From Prosthecobacter sp. SYSU 5D2 (GTDB lineage Bacteria; Verrucomicrobiota; Verrucomicrobiia; Verrucomicrobiales; Verrucomicrobiaceae), in assembly GCF_039655865.1 (NCBI RefSeq), contig NZ_JBBYXL010000001.1, forward strand, positions 248,001 through 312,000: a DNA stretch of 64,000 nt, in the 5' to 3' direction. A program made the translations under genes and the position numbers. The stretch's first letter is position 1; each line of letters opens with the position of its first letter. Below the pieces are notes generated by a model. It did not search any database and was not told the origin of the DNA. It saw only the letters and a list, made by a program, of their open reading frames with translations. This document shows positions 26,828 to 35,994 of the stretch, one piece after another.

Positions 26828-29800
26828 TTATTTGACAGGCCCGAGACTCCGCAGGTACGCCATCAGATGAATAACATTCTCCTCCCCCAGAGCGGTGAGG
26901 AGGCCTTCGGGCATGAGGCTCATGGGGAGCTGCTGCTGCTCGGCGATCTCGCTGCGCTCCAGGATGAGGCGCTCGGCGGGGGTCTGGACGGTGAGAGTCT
27001 TGGGGTTCTGCTCGGGGATGACGCCGGTGAGGGTGCGGCCATCTTTGAGCTTGAAGATGCTCATGCGATAATCCGCCGGCACGATGGCGCTGGGGTCAAT
27101 GATGTTTTCTAACAGGTAGGTCAGCTTGTGGCGGTCGCCACCGGTGAGGTCGGGGCCGATCATGCCGCCTTCACCGTAGAGCTTGTGGCAGGCGGCGCAG
27201 GCGGTCATGAACATCGTCTTGCCTTGGGCGGCATCTCCTTTGGCCAGGGCCTCGGGAGTGAGGATGGCGGTCCATTTTTCCATCTCCTCTTTTTTGGCTT
27301 CCGGGGTGTCGCGAAGTTCACCCCAGACTTCCGTCAGCTTTTGGGTGAGGGCTTTATCATCCAGGCTGAGGATGGCACGGGCCTGGTAGGGGCTGATGAC
27401 GGAAGGTGGCACGCGGCCGGCTTTGATGAAATTCAGCAGCGCATGGGCATAGCTGACGCGGGTGATGAGGGTATCCACGGTGGCCACTTGCTGATCCAGG
27501 CTGCGCACGGGCCATGGCTGGATGAGGGCCTTGGGTACCTTTTCATCATCATAAGCGGCGAGGGCGCTGCGGGCCTGGACGGCGAGTACTTTGTCATTCA
27601 CGAGTTTGAGCAAAATGGGAAGTAGCTCGGGCTTGGCGCTGCGGGTGAGGCTGGCGAAGGCATTGCAGCGTGCGGAGGCATCGGCCTCGATGTTCTGGAC
27701 GATGGGGATCAGTTCTTCCATCGGGCGGCCGCCGCCGAAGACGGTGGAGAGCTGCTGGATTTCTTCAAGGAGTGAGGGCATCTTGCCCTCATCGGTTGAG
27801 GCCGGGACGGCCTCACTCCTTGTTTTGACGAGCTTCGCCAGCTCATCCCAGCCTTTGGGCTTCGGGGCTTTGTTCCAGCCGTTGAGCCCGGCGGCCATGC
27901 CGTGCAGGACGTCTTCACGGACAACTTCATCCTTCGTCATGAGCGCGACCAGGGCGTCCACTGCCGCCGGCTGTTTTTCAATCTCCTCGGTGATGCGGCG
28001 GGCAACGAGACGGCGCACGGTGGGAATCTTCGCACTGTCGATGAGCTCCACGCCTTTCATGGTATCCGCAGCCACGGCAGGTTCGATGCCGTACCAGATC
28101 ATGAGGGGCTGCTGGCGGTCGTTGGCGTCTTCTTCACGTTGGGCCAGGGCGGTGGCGATGGGCCAGCGGGCGTCTAACGGCAAGCGTTGCAACGCGGAAG
28201 CGAGGTGGAGGCGGACTAGGCCTGAGGGCGTGCTTTCAGCATGGCTAGTCAACACATCGCGACCCATAGAAACACTGCTTGTGATCACAGCAGCATCGAC
28301 CCATTTTGCTGCAAAAACTTCATCCTTTAAAATATCAGCTTCGTGAGGGCTCCAAGAATGTTTGAACTGGCTTAAATTCTGTTCAGCAATAGCTAGCTCC
28401 GTAAACTTTGCCTGCTTTGCCGATTCGGCACTGGTCTGTATATCGCCAAGGATGCTCACTAGCTTCATTGCTTCAGCAGCTGGAAGATTGGTATTCCCAG
28501 ACAAAGCCACCATTTTCTCGATCAACGTCTGGCCCGCCATCCTAGCCCACCAATTGTTCTCACTCCCGAGTAGCTTGACCAGCTCCTCATTTTTCATCGC
28601 TGCGACATCAATCGGCCCAACCTTCTTCTGTTCCCCATACACAATCTTGTAAATCCGGCCGCTGGTCCGATGCACGCCGTCATTGTCGTGGCACTCGCCG
28701 GAGTCGCTCCAGTCGGAGACGAAGACGTTGCCGTCGGGGCCGGTGAGGAGGTCGAGGCCGCGGAACCAGGGGTCTTTGGCCTGCATGAAATCGGGGGCGT
28801 GTTTGCCGACGTAACCGCAGCCTTCGCGCTCCAATGTATCCACATTGATGCGACGTCCGTGGAGGTTGCAGGTGAGCATCTTGCCATGGTATTCCTTCGG
28901 CCAGGTGCCGCCCTGATAGATGAGCATGCCGACGTGGGCGTGACCGCCGCCGAGTTCGAGGGTTTTGTTGCTGATGCCAGTGCGGATGTCGCTCCATTTT
29001 TCACCGCCGGTGTCCCAATGAAAATGGTCGGCGGTCTGCTCGATGATCTCATACACATACGGGTTCAAATGGGTGCCGAACATGCGGCGGTAATAGGCCC
29101 CGGGGATGACATGCCAGAGGTGACCGATGACGGTATTGATCATGAAAAGCTCGCCGTCGGCATTCCAGTCATGGCCCCAGGAATTGGTGCCGCCGTGGGC
29201 GACGGCCTCGAAGATTTTGCGGGTGGGATGATAACGCCAGATGGAGCAGTTGATCTGGGTGCGCTTTTCATCCGGTGTGCCGGGCGCGCCAATGGCGGAG
29301 GTATCGGTGATGCCGTGGCGGCCATACAGCCAGCCGTCCGGTCCCCAGCGCAGGCCGTTGACGATGTTATGGCCGATGGTCTTGGTATTGAAGCCGTCCA
29401 GCAGGATCTCCGGCGGGCCATCGGGCACGTCGTCGCCATTTTTATCCGGGATGAAACCGAGGGTGCCGTCATTGAGAATCCAGGCTCCGCCGTAACCCCA
29501 CTCGACACTGGTCAGGTAAGCGCCCTGATCCCAGAAGACCTTGCGGTCGTCGTGTTTGCCATCGCCGTCCTTGTCTTCCAGGATGATGATGCGGTCGCGC
29601 AGGTTGGTGTCCCAGCGGGCGGGGTTTTCCGCATAGGTGTAGTTTTCCGCAACCCAGAGGCGGCCTTTGGCATCCCAGGCCATGGCGATGGGCTGCTGCA
29701 CGTCCGGTTCAGAGGCAAAGACCACGCATTTGAATCCCGGTGGCAGCTCCATGGTGGCGGCGGCTTCCTCGGCTGACATCGGGTCGCCCTTTTCGGAATT

Positions 29801-29872
29801 GAATGGCTTGGGAAAATCAGCGGCAAACGCGAGCGCGGAGGTGGCGACCAGGGGCAGAAGCAGACGGTTCAT
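26828..29872 (-). CDS. PVC-type membrane-bound dehydrogenase with C-terminal cytochrome c domain
   Basis: A 1014-residue secreted redox protein of the type abundant in Planctomycetes and Verrucomicrobia. It has a signal peptide (MNRLLLPLVATSALAFA), an N-terminal six-bladed-propeller dehydrogenase-like domain (about 20-430), a helical repeat region (about 440-840), and a cytochrome c domain with CAACH at 892-896 plus a distal Met-containing C terminus. It probably oxidises a sugar or alcohol in the periplasm and passes electrons to a cytochrome. The start at 29872 gives the signal peptide; a frame extension to 30094 runs into the divergent gene. The helical part (about 28200-28650) is noticeably AT-rich. 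Confidence 0.88.
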   Translation of the reverse strand: MNRLLLPLVATSALAFAADFPKPFNSEKGDPMSAEEAAATMELPPGFKCVVFASEPDVQQPIAMAWDAKGRLWVAENYTYAENPARWDTNLRDRIIILEDKDGDGKHDDRKVFWDQGAYLTSVEWGYGGAWILNDGTLGFIPDKNGDDVPDGPPEILLDGFNTKTIGHNIVNGLRWGPDGWLYGRHGITDTSAIGAPGTPDEKRTQINCSIWRYHPTRKIFEAVAHGGTNSWGHDWNADGELFMINTVIGHLWHVIPGAYYRRMFGTHLNPYVYEIIEQTADHFHWDTGGEKWSDIRTGISNKTLELGGGHAHVGMLIYQGGTWPKEYHGKMLTCNLHGRRINVDTLEREGCGYVGKHAPDFMQAKDPWFRGLDLLTGPDGNVFVSDWSDSGECHDNDGVHRTSGRIYKIVYGEQKKVGPIDVAAMKNEELVKLLGSENNWWARMAGQTLIEKMVALSGNTNLPAAEAMKLVSILGDIQTSAESAKQAKFTELAIAEQNLSQFKHSWSPHEADILKDEVFAAKWVDAAVITSSVSMGRDVLTSHAESTPSGLVRLHLASALQRLPLDARWPIATALAQREEDANDRQQPLMIWYGIEPAVAADTMKGVELIDSAKIPTVRRLVARRITEEIEKQPAAVDALVALMTKDEVVREDVLHGMAAGLNGWNKAPKPKGWDELAKLVKTRSEAVPASTDEGKMPSLLEEIQQLSTVFGGGRPMEELIPIVQNIEADASARCNAFASLTRSAKPELLPILLKLVNDKVLAVQARSALAAYDDEKVPKALIQPWPVRSLDQQVATVDTLITRVSYAHALLNFIKAGRVPPSVISPYQARAILSLDDKALTQKLTEVWGELRDTPEAKKEEMEKWTAILTPEALAKGDAAQGKTMFMTACAACHKLYGEGGMIGPDLTGGDRHKLTYLLENIIDPSAIVPADYRMSIFKLKDGRTLTGVIPEQNPKTLTVQTPAERLILERSEIAEQQQLPMSLMPEGLLTALGEENVIHLMAYLRSLGPVK

Positions 29873-29978
29873 AAGCAAGGCGGGGCGAGGCAAAAGCGAA
29901 TCGGGACGAAACAAAGCAGGAGAAGCAAAACGGGCGAGAGGATCAAAACTCGCGCCGTAGTATGAATCTTCACCTTGT

Positions 29979-31319
29979 ATGAACAAAAGCTTCTTTCTCG
30001 CCCTGCTGCTGATTTTGCCGAGTTTTGTCTCCGGCCAGTCGGTGCAGGTGGCTACCTTTGACGTGGATGTGACGCCGCCGGTGGGCTCCTTCATGGCCTA
30101 TGATCCGGTGAAACGCGTGGATGAACTGACGCTGCGGGCGCGGGGCATTGTGCTCATTGGCGGGGAGAAGAAAATCGTGCTCTGCGCGGTGGACTGGCTG
30201 GGCATTGCCAATGAAGGGCATGATGCTTTTTGCGCCGCCCTGGCAGAGGCGGCAGGCACCACGCCGGACCATGTGAGCGTACACAGCCTGCACCAGCACG
30301 ATGCACCGGGGTGTGACTTCACTGCGGAAAAGATCCTCAAGGAAAAAGGAGCGACGGACTATGGGCGTTACGAGGGCACGTTTCAGCGTGAAGCGCTGCA
30401 ACGGCTGGCAGAGGCGGTGAAAACGGCCCTGCCAAAGGCGCAAATCGTGACGCATTATGGCCAGGGCGCAGCGGAGGTGAAGGAGGTGGCCTCCAACCGC
30501 CGACTGCCCGGACCCGGCGGACGCATCCGCGCCATGCGCCTGACAACGGCGAAAGATCCCGCCATCCGCGCCGAACCGGAAGGCACGATTGATCCTGAAG
30601 TGACGCTGCTGAGCTTCTGGAACGGGGACGCGCCGGTGGCCGTACTGAGCTACTATGCCTGCCATCCGCAGAGCTATTACCGAATGGGCATCCCCAGCCC
30701 GGATTTCCCCGGCATCGCGCGGTTTTTTCGCGGCCAGGATGTGCCGGAGGCGCTGCATGTACACTTCAACGGAGCCGGCGGGAACATCGGCGCGGGCAAG
30801 TACAACGACGGCAATCGCGCGAACCGGCTGATCCTGGCGCAGCGCCTGGCCGATGGCATGAAGCGCGCCTATGAGGCCACGGAAAAACTGCCTCTGACCG
30901 CTGCCGACATCGGCTGGGCCTATGAACCGGTCATCCTGCCCACGGGAAAACATCTGCTGGATGGCAGCTACGTGGCCAGCCTGCCCAAAGAACCCATGCA
31001 TGCCTATGCAGCCAAGCTGGCCTGGCTGAGCCGCCGCGACAGCGGGCATCAGATCCGCATCAACTGCCTGCGCATCGGCCAGGCCCGCGTGCTGCATCTG
31101 CCAGGGGAGCTTTTTGTGGAATACCAGCTCGCCGCCAAGGCCATGCGGCCAGACTTAAAGGTGAGCATGGCCGCCTATGGCGACTACGGCACCGGTTACA
31201 TCGGCACCGCTGTCGCGTATGGGGAAGGCGGTTACGAGACCAGTGACCGCGCCTGCAATACCAGCCCCGAGGTGGAGGCGGTGCTCATGGGAGCGATGAA
31301 GAAGCTGCTACAAAAGTAG
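29979..31319 (+). CDS. Secreted neutral/alkaline ceramidase N-terminal-domain-like protein (1)
   Basis: A 446-residue secreted protein with signal peptide ([19 protein letters not shown]). Its [16 protein letters not shown] start and [10 protein letters not shown] His cluster match the neutral/alkaline ceramidase N-terminal domain, which is widespread in PVC bacteria on proteins whose substrate is usually unknown. The HxxH-type pair and later His/Glu residues could hold zinc. It is divergent from the PVC dehydrogenase gene, with about 106 bases between starts, so both promoters share that gap. A related protein is encoded at 47243-48637. Confidence 0.8.
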   Translation: MNKSFFLALLLILPSFVSGQSVQVATFDVDVTPPVGSFMAYDPVKRVDELTLRARGIVLIGGEKKIVLCAVDWLGIANEGHDAFCAALAEAAGTTPDHVSVHSLHQHDAPGCDFTAEKILKEKGATDYGRYEGTFQREALQRLAEAVKTALPKAQIVTHYGQGAAEVKEVASNRRLPGPGGRIRAMRLTTAKDPAIRAEPEGTIDPEVTLLSFWNGDAPVAVLSYYACHPQSYYRMGIPSPDFPGIARFFRGQDVPEALHVHFNGAGGNIGAGKYNDGNRANRLILAQRLADGMKRAYEATEKLPLTAADIGWAYEPVILPTGKHLLDGSYVASLPKEPMHAYAAKLAWLSRRDSGHQIRINCLRIGQARVLHLPGELFVEYQLAAKAMRPDLKVSMAAYGDYGTGYIGTAVAYGEGGYETSDRACNTSPEVEAVLMGAMKKLLQK

Positions 31320-31379
31320 GGAAGCCGTCCCGGTCTTAGCATGACGGCAGGATGCCATCACGCCTTGCGCCAAAGTCTC

Positions 31380-32309
31380 TCACAGGTCCATGTCCGTATG
31401 CTGCCCTTCCGCGCGAATGCCGCTGCGGATGATGCAACGTCGCAGGTCAGCCTCGGCAGCCACGGTGGCACCGGGCCAGAGGATGCAGTCCTCCAGCCGC
31501 GCACCAGCTTCCACCACGGCTCTGTCGCCGATGACATTCAGGCCTTTGAGCGAGGCCTGTTCGGACACTTGAGCACCTGGATGGATCGCCGGGGCCGCGC
31601 CGGATTTCATCCCGTGCAGCGCCTGATGCGCGGCCAGGTAAGCCACCCGGCTGCCCAGGTCCCACCAGTGCCCTTCATCGATCACCACGGCACCTAGGCG
31701 CGCGCCTTCCTGGATCATTTTCAGGAAAATGGGGATGACGGATTCAGCCTTGCCCGGGGTGAGCCATTGATGGATCTCCGGCTGGCAGGCATAGATGCCG
31801 GTGAACAGATATTCCCCTTCCCTGCCCGTGCCCAGCATGTTGCGGATATCGGTGACCAGCCTGGTTTTTTCGTCCCAGCTCACATGCAAGGACGGCCCTG
31901 AACTGCGTAGCACCAGCGTGACCAGATTCCCCTGTTCCTGGTGCGCCTGCAGCAGCGGCTGAAGCGGCAGATTCGTCAGGATATCGCCATTATAAACGAT
32001 GAACGGCTGCTCATCCAGCAGGTCCCGCACATTGGCAATGCCGCCCGCCGTCTCCAAACGGAGGGGGCTTTCCTCGCGGAATGCCACCGGCGCGCCATGG
32101 TAGCTGCCATCAGGAAAGGCCACACCATACTGCTCCGGCAGGTGATGTGTATTCACCACAAACCCTTTCACTCCCGCCTCCAGCAGATGGTCAAAGGCAT
32201 AAGTAATGAGCGGTTTATGAAAGACAGGAATGAGGGGCTTGGGAAGCTGCGCCGTGAGCGGACGCAACCGCTCCCCCAGACCGGCACCGAGAACGAAAGC
32301 TTTTTGCAC
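31380..32309 (-). CDS. Sugar-1-phosphate nucleotidyltransferase
   Basis: A 309-residue NTP-transferase that makes an NDP-sugar from NTP and sugar-1-phosphate. The signature GAGLGERLRPLT...PKPLIP sits at the N terminus, the metal/nucleotide YNGDIL block is near 107, and LETAGGI near 86 contacts the sugar. The C-terminal part (from about 235) has short hexapeptide-like turns (IHPGAQVS, VIGDRAVVEAG), suggesting a left-handed beta-helix remnant. It resembles the MurU/mannose-1-phosphate guanylyltransferase group. The neighbours are unrelated, so the sugar is undetermined. Confidence 0.87.
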   Translation of the reverse strand: MQKAFVLGAGLGERLRPLTAQLPKPLIPVFHKPLITYAFDHLLEAGVKGFVVNTHHLPEQYGVAFPDGSYHGAPVAFREESPLRLETAGGIANVRDLLDEQPFIVYNGDILTNLPLQPLLQAHQEQGNLVTLVLRSSGPSLHVSWDEKTRLVTDIRNMLGTGREGEYLFTGIYACQPEIHQWLTPGKAESVIPIFLKMIQEGARLGAVVIDEGHWWDLGSRVAYLAAHQALHGMKSGAAPAIHPGAQVSEQASLKGLNVIGDRAVVEAGARLEDCILWPGATVAAEADLRRCIIRSGIRAEGQHTDMDL

Positions 32310-32401
32310 GCGCGGCCTTTAAGCGGGAGGCGGGCGGGTGCAAACGGGAAGGGCATCGAAGTTCCACTTTGAAGCCGATCCCTCGGCATATCTGCCGAAC
32401 A

Positions 32402-32430
32402 TTGACATCAATTTGATGGAAGTGTATGTT
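32402..32430 (+). promoter_or_regulatory. Sigma-70 promoter of toxin-antitoxin pair, leaderless
   Basis: A perfect TTGACA at 32402-32407, a 17-base spacer and TATGTT at 32425-32430. Transcription would start at about 32437, essentially on the antitoxin ATG at 32438. The spacer holds the dyad ATCAATTTGAT (32407-32417), a plausible autorepression site. Confidence 0.6.
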
Positions 32431-32437
32431 TTGGCAT

Positions 32438-32692
32438 ATGACCAAGACTCAAATCCAGGTCCCTGAAGAGTTGTTCCAGGAGCTCCGCGCCTTTGCCAAA
32501 CAGCGTGAATGGTCCCTGGCCGAGACTTTTCGTCGAGGTGCGGAATTGCTTCTCGATGTGTATCCCAAAAACTCCAATCCCGAGGCAGTGGCATGGACTC
32601 CGCCTACGTCTGGTGAAGCGGGATGGAAAGGTCTCAGCCCCGAAGAATTGAGGGAAGCCGCCTTCGCTGATACAGATCCGCATTTGGCATAA
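32438..32692 (+). CDS. Antitoxin of a VapBC-like pair (ribbon-helix-helix-like)
   Basis: An 84-residue protein. The N-terminal TKTQIQVPEELFQELRAFAK stretch fits a ribbon-helix-helix DNA-binding fold, and the C-terminal half is polar and probably unstructured until bound by the toxin. An upstream in-frame ATG at 32426 lies inside the -10 box of the promoter, so the ATG at 32438 is the likelier start. It lies 17 bases ahead of the PIN toxin gene. It should neutralise the toxin and repress the pair. Confidence 0.75.
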   Translation: MTKTQIQVPEELFQELRAFAKQREWSLAETFRRGAELLLDVYPKNSNPEAVAWTPPTSGEAGWKGLSPEELREAAFADTDPHLA

Positions 32693-32709
32693 AAGTTAAT
32701 TCCCCAATC

Positions 32710-33153
32710 ATGCTTTCCCTTGATGCCAATCTCCTGCTCTACAGCTACAGCGAGATCTCCCCGCACCATGCAGCGGCGCGTCAGTTTATTGAGACGGCGT
32801 CTGCTCGTGAAGACGTCGCACTGAGTGAATTTATCCTGACGGAATACTACCTGTTGCTGCGCAATCCGGCAGTCCTGACCAAAGCCTTAACAGCTCAAGA
32901 AGCGGTCGCAGTGGTCCAAATTTACCGCCAACATCCACGCTGGAAGATACTCGGGTTTCCACCGGGCAGCCGGGATATTCATGCGAATCTGTGGCAGTAT
33001 GCCTCCAGCCCTGGAATTGCCCGCCGTCGTATCTATGACACCCGCACGGCACTCTGCCTGCGCGCCTTCGGAGTTACTGAGTTCGCCACTGCGAATGTGA
33101 AGGATTTTGAAGACTTTGGCTTCACCAGGGTCTGGAATCCGCTGCTTTCATAA
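32710..33153 (+). CDS. vapC: PIN-domain ribonuclease toxin (VapC-like)
   Basis: A 147-residue PIN-domain protein. The acidic metal-binding residues are D5 (MLSLDANLLLY), E40-E46 region (SEFILTEYY), the Asp in RIYDTRTAL near 116 and the N/D pair in TANVKDFEDFG. VapC toxins cut tRNA or rRNA. The antitoxin gene ends 17 bases upstream. It converges on the formate-tetrahydrofolate ligase gene with 24 bases between. Confidence 0.82.
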   Translation: MLSLDANLLLYSYSEISPHHAAARQFIETASAREDVALSEFILTEYYLLLRNPAVLTKALTAQEAVAVVQIYRQHPRWKILGFPPGSRDIHANLWQYASSPGIARRRIYDTRTALCLRAFGVTEFATANVKDFEDFGFTRVWNPLLS

Positions 33154-33177
33154 AGGCACCGAATTCCTTTGATCAGC

Positions 33178-34794
33178 CTAAATCCCCCGGATCACCCCGT
33201 CCTCACTCACCTGGATGCGTTCGGCGGCGGGGACTTTGGGGAGGGCGGGCATGCGCATCATGGTGCCGGTGAGGGCGACGAGGAAACCGGCGCCGTTGGC
33301 GATCTCAAAATCGCGGACGGTGATGGTGAAACCGCGTGGACGGCCCAGCTTTTTGGCGTCGTCGGAGAGGGAGTTCTGGGTCTTGGCCATGCACAGGGGC
33401 AGGTGGCCGAAGTGATTGCGGGAAAAGAGGGCCAGTTTCTCTTTGGCGGCATCGGTGAGGGTGACGCCAGCTGCGCCATAGACGCGGGTGGCGATGGCGT
33501 GCAGCTTTTCCTCCACGGGCGCGTGGGCGTCGTAAAGATACGGCATGGGGTGCGATTCCACAGGCAGGGCGGCGAGGACTTTCTCGGCCAGCTCCACGGC
33601 ACCGTCTCCACCCTGGCCAAAGACATCGGCGGTGGCGCAGGGAATGTTTCGCGCTTTGCAGAAGTCGTGAACGAGGGCGATTTCCTCGACGCTGTCGGTG
33701 GTGAATTTATTGATGGCGACGATGACCGGGCGCTCAAACTGGGCGGCGCTGTCGAGGTGGGCGGCGAGGTTTTCCAGGCCGCGAGAAAGGGCGGTGGGGT
33801 CCGGCTGCGTGAGTGTGTCCAGCTCCACGCCGCCATGCATCTTCAAAGCACGCACGGTGGCGACGATGACGATGGCCTCCGGCTTCAAGCCGGACTGGCG
33901 GCATTTGATATGCATGAATTTTTCACCCCCCAGATCAAAGGCGAAACCGGCCTCGGTGACGGCAAAGTCCGCATGGGCCAGGGCCATGCGTGTGGCCAGG
34001 ACGGAGTTGCAGCCATGGGCGATGTTGGCAAAGGGGCCGCCATGGAGAAAGGCGGGCACGCCTTCCACGGACTGCACCAGATTTGGCTGAAGGGCATCGC
34101 GAAGCAATGCGAGCAGCGCACCGGTGATGTGGCATTCCTTGGCAAAGACAGGAGTGCCCTCCGGCGTGAAACCGATGACGATGCGGTCCAGACGCTCGCG
34201 CAGATCGGCCAGGGATTCGGAGAGGCACAGGATGGCCATCACCTCAGAGGCGGCGGTGATGTCAAATCCGGAGCTGCGCTCGGTCGGCTTCCCCACACTG
34301 GTCGTCAGGCTGCGCAGCGCGCGGTCATTGACATCCAGTACCCGTTTCCAAAGGACACCGTCAGGGCGCAGGCGTGTCTGCTGGTTGAACAATTGGTTAT
34401 CGATGACGGAGGATAACAAATTATGCGCGCTCGTGATCGCGTGGAAATCGCCGGTGAAATGGAGGTTGATGGACTCTGCGGGCTGCACCGTGCTGCGGCC
34501 ACCGCCAGTGGCACCGCCTTTGCGCCCGAAGACCGGCCCCATGGAAGGCTGGCGCAGCGCGAGGGCGACGCTCTGGCCGATTTTTTTCAGCCCCTGCGCC
34601 AGGCCGATTGACATGGTGGTTTTCCCCTCCCCCGCCGGAGTGGGCGTGATGGCGGAGACGAGGATCAGCCGGCCCTTTTGCGGACGGTTTTCCAGTGCCT
34701 TCAGAGACACCTTGGCCTTGTCGCGCCCATAGAGGGAGAGGTGGTCATCAGAGATTCCGAGGGAGCGGGCGACGGCGGAGATATCATGAAGCAT
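33178..34794 (-). CDS. fhs: Formate--tetrahydrofolate ligase
   Basis: A 538-residue FTHFS, which makes 10-formyl-THF from formate, ATP and tetrahydrofolate for one-carbon metabolism. The ATP-binding TPTPAGEGKTT loop lies near 50-60, followed by LRQPSMGPVFGRKGGATGGG, the most diagnostic block. The C-terminal NSLSDDAKKLGRPRGFTITVRD segment is also typical. Slightly shorter than the usual 555-560 residues. It is a monocistronic gene with convergent VapC downstream. The ATG follows GTATGCTTC, with no Shine-Dalgarno sequence. Confidence 0.95.
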   Translation of the reverse strand: MLHDISAVARSLGISDDHLSLYGRDKAKVSLKALENRPQKGRLILVSAITPTPAGEGKTTMSIGLAQGLKKIGQSVALALRQPSMGPVFGRKGGATGGGRSTVQPAESINLHFTGDFHAITSAHNLLSSVIDNQLFNQQTRLRPDGVLWKRVLDVNDRALRSLTTSVGKPTERSSGFDITAASEVMAILCLSESLADLRERLDRIVIGFTPEGTPVFAKECHITGALLALLRDALQPNLVQSVEGVPAFLHGGPFANIAHGCNSVLATRMALAHADFAVTEAGFAFDLGGEKFMHIKCRQSGLKPEAIVIVATVRALKMHGGVELDTLTQPDPTALSRGLENLAAHLDSAAQFERPVIVAINKFTTDSVEEIALVHDFCKARNIPCATADVFGQGGDGAVELAEKVLAALPVESHPMPYLYDAHAPVEEKLHAIATRVYGAAGVTLTDAAKEKLALFSRNHFGHLPLCMAKTQNSLSDDAKKLGRPRGFTITVRDFEIANGAGFLVALTGTMMRMPALPKVPAAERIQVSEDGVIRGI

Positions 34795-34926
34795 ACGCGG
34801 GAGAGAGTGCGGCGATCATGCCAAGCCTGGAGGCAAAAGAAAGGCCGATCTTCATGCGTATCCTGATGTCTTGCCGAGACCTGGCCTGAACGCTAGGCTC
34901 TGCCAGAAAATCAGCCAAAAAACGTC

Positions 34927-35841
34927 ATGCCCATCACCCTTCCCGCCCTCACACGCCGTCAATGGATTCAAAGCAGTCTCGCAGCGGCCCTTGCCCCTGG
35001 CTGGGCCATGGGTGCGGAAAAAAGCCCGGCGGCGGAGTCCTGGGTGCTGTTTTCAGACACCCACATCCCTGCGGATGCCAAGGCGGAGGCGCGCGGCGTC
35101 ATCATGGGGGACAACCTGACCCGATGCGCCAACCAGGTGCTGAAGCTGGGCAGCAAGCCGTATGGCGTGCTTGTGAATGGCGACTGCGCCTTCCTCAAAG
35201 GGGAAACGGCTGACTACTCCACCTTTGTCAGCCTGATCAATCCCCTGCGCGATGCCGGCATCCCCGTCCACTGCACCCTGGGCAATCATGATGACCGGAA
35301 AAACTTCATGTCCGCCATGACCAGCGTGCAGGATCCGCGCCCGGTGGATGGCAAGCATGTCAGCGTCTTTTCCAGCGCCACCATGAACTGGGTGCTGCTG
35401 GATACGCTGGACCAGGTGAACAAAACCCCCGGCCTGCTGGGTGACAAACAGCTCGGCTGGCTGGACCGCACCCTGGCCAGCCTGCCGGCCAAACCGACCG
35501 TCGTCATGGCCCATCACAATCCCCAGCAGCCCATCGTGGGCGAGGGCCAGAAGCACACCGGCATGCAGGACAGCGATGCCCTTTTCAAAGTGCTGGCCAA
35601 ACACAAGCGCGTGAAGGCCTTTGTCTATGGCCACACGCACAACTGGCATCACAGCCGCGATGAAGCCACCGGCCTGCACCTCATCAACCTGCCGCCCGTA
35701 GCGTACGTCTTTGGCCAGGACCGGCCCAACGGCTGGGTCATCGCCCGCGCCACGCCGGAGAAACTCGTCTTGGAACTCCGTGCCCTGAACCCGGCCCATG
35801 ACCAGCATGGGGAGAAGGTGGAGATTCTTTGGGCAAGCTGA
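34927..35841 (+). CDS. Exported metallophosphoesterase (Tat-type signal)
   Basis: A 304-residue calcineurin-like phosphoesterase. The N terminus has a twin-arginine motif (TRRQWIQSSLAAAL) and an Ala cleavage site near WAMGA, so it is exported folded via Tat. Metal-site blocks in order: FSDTHIP, VNGDCAF (GD box), LGNHDD, MAHHNP and YGHTHNWH. All are intact. Substrate unknown (phosphodiester or phosphomonoester, perhaps cyclic nucleotides). It is flanked by a divergent fhs gene and a convergent esterase. The tatC gene of this window (61488) would supply the export route. Confidence 0.87.
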   Translation: MPITLPALTRRQWIQSSLAAALAPGWAMGAEKSPAAESWVLFSDTHIPADAKAEARGVIMGDNLTRCANQVLKLGSKPYGVLVNGDCAFLKGETADYSTFVSLINPLRDAGIPVHCTLGNHDDRKNFMSAMTSVQDPRPVDGKHVSVFSSATMNWVLLDTLDQVNKTPGLLGDKQLGWLDRTLASLPAKPTVVMAHHNPQQPIVGEGQKHTGMQDSDALFKVLAKHKRVKAFVYGHTHNWHHSRDEATGLHLINLPPVAYVFGQDRPNGWVIARATPEKLVLELRALNPAHDQHGEKVEILWAS

Positions 35842-35994
35842 GCGGGGCGGCAGTCACGCACTCCTAGTTTCTATCCACCTCCCGCAAAATCCGCCGGAGT
35901 GAGTCAGCGCCCAGTCACCTTTGTCCAGGCGTCAGGCATCTTTTTCTGGAACTGGCGAAAACTACAAGGCAAGTATCTGGCAGAGAGTGCCTGA

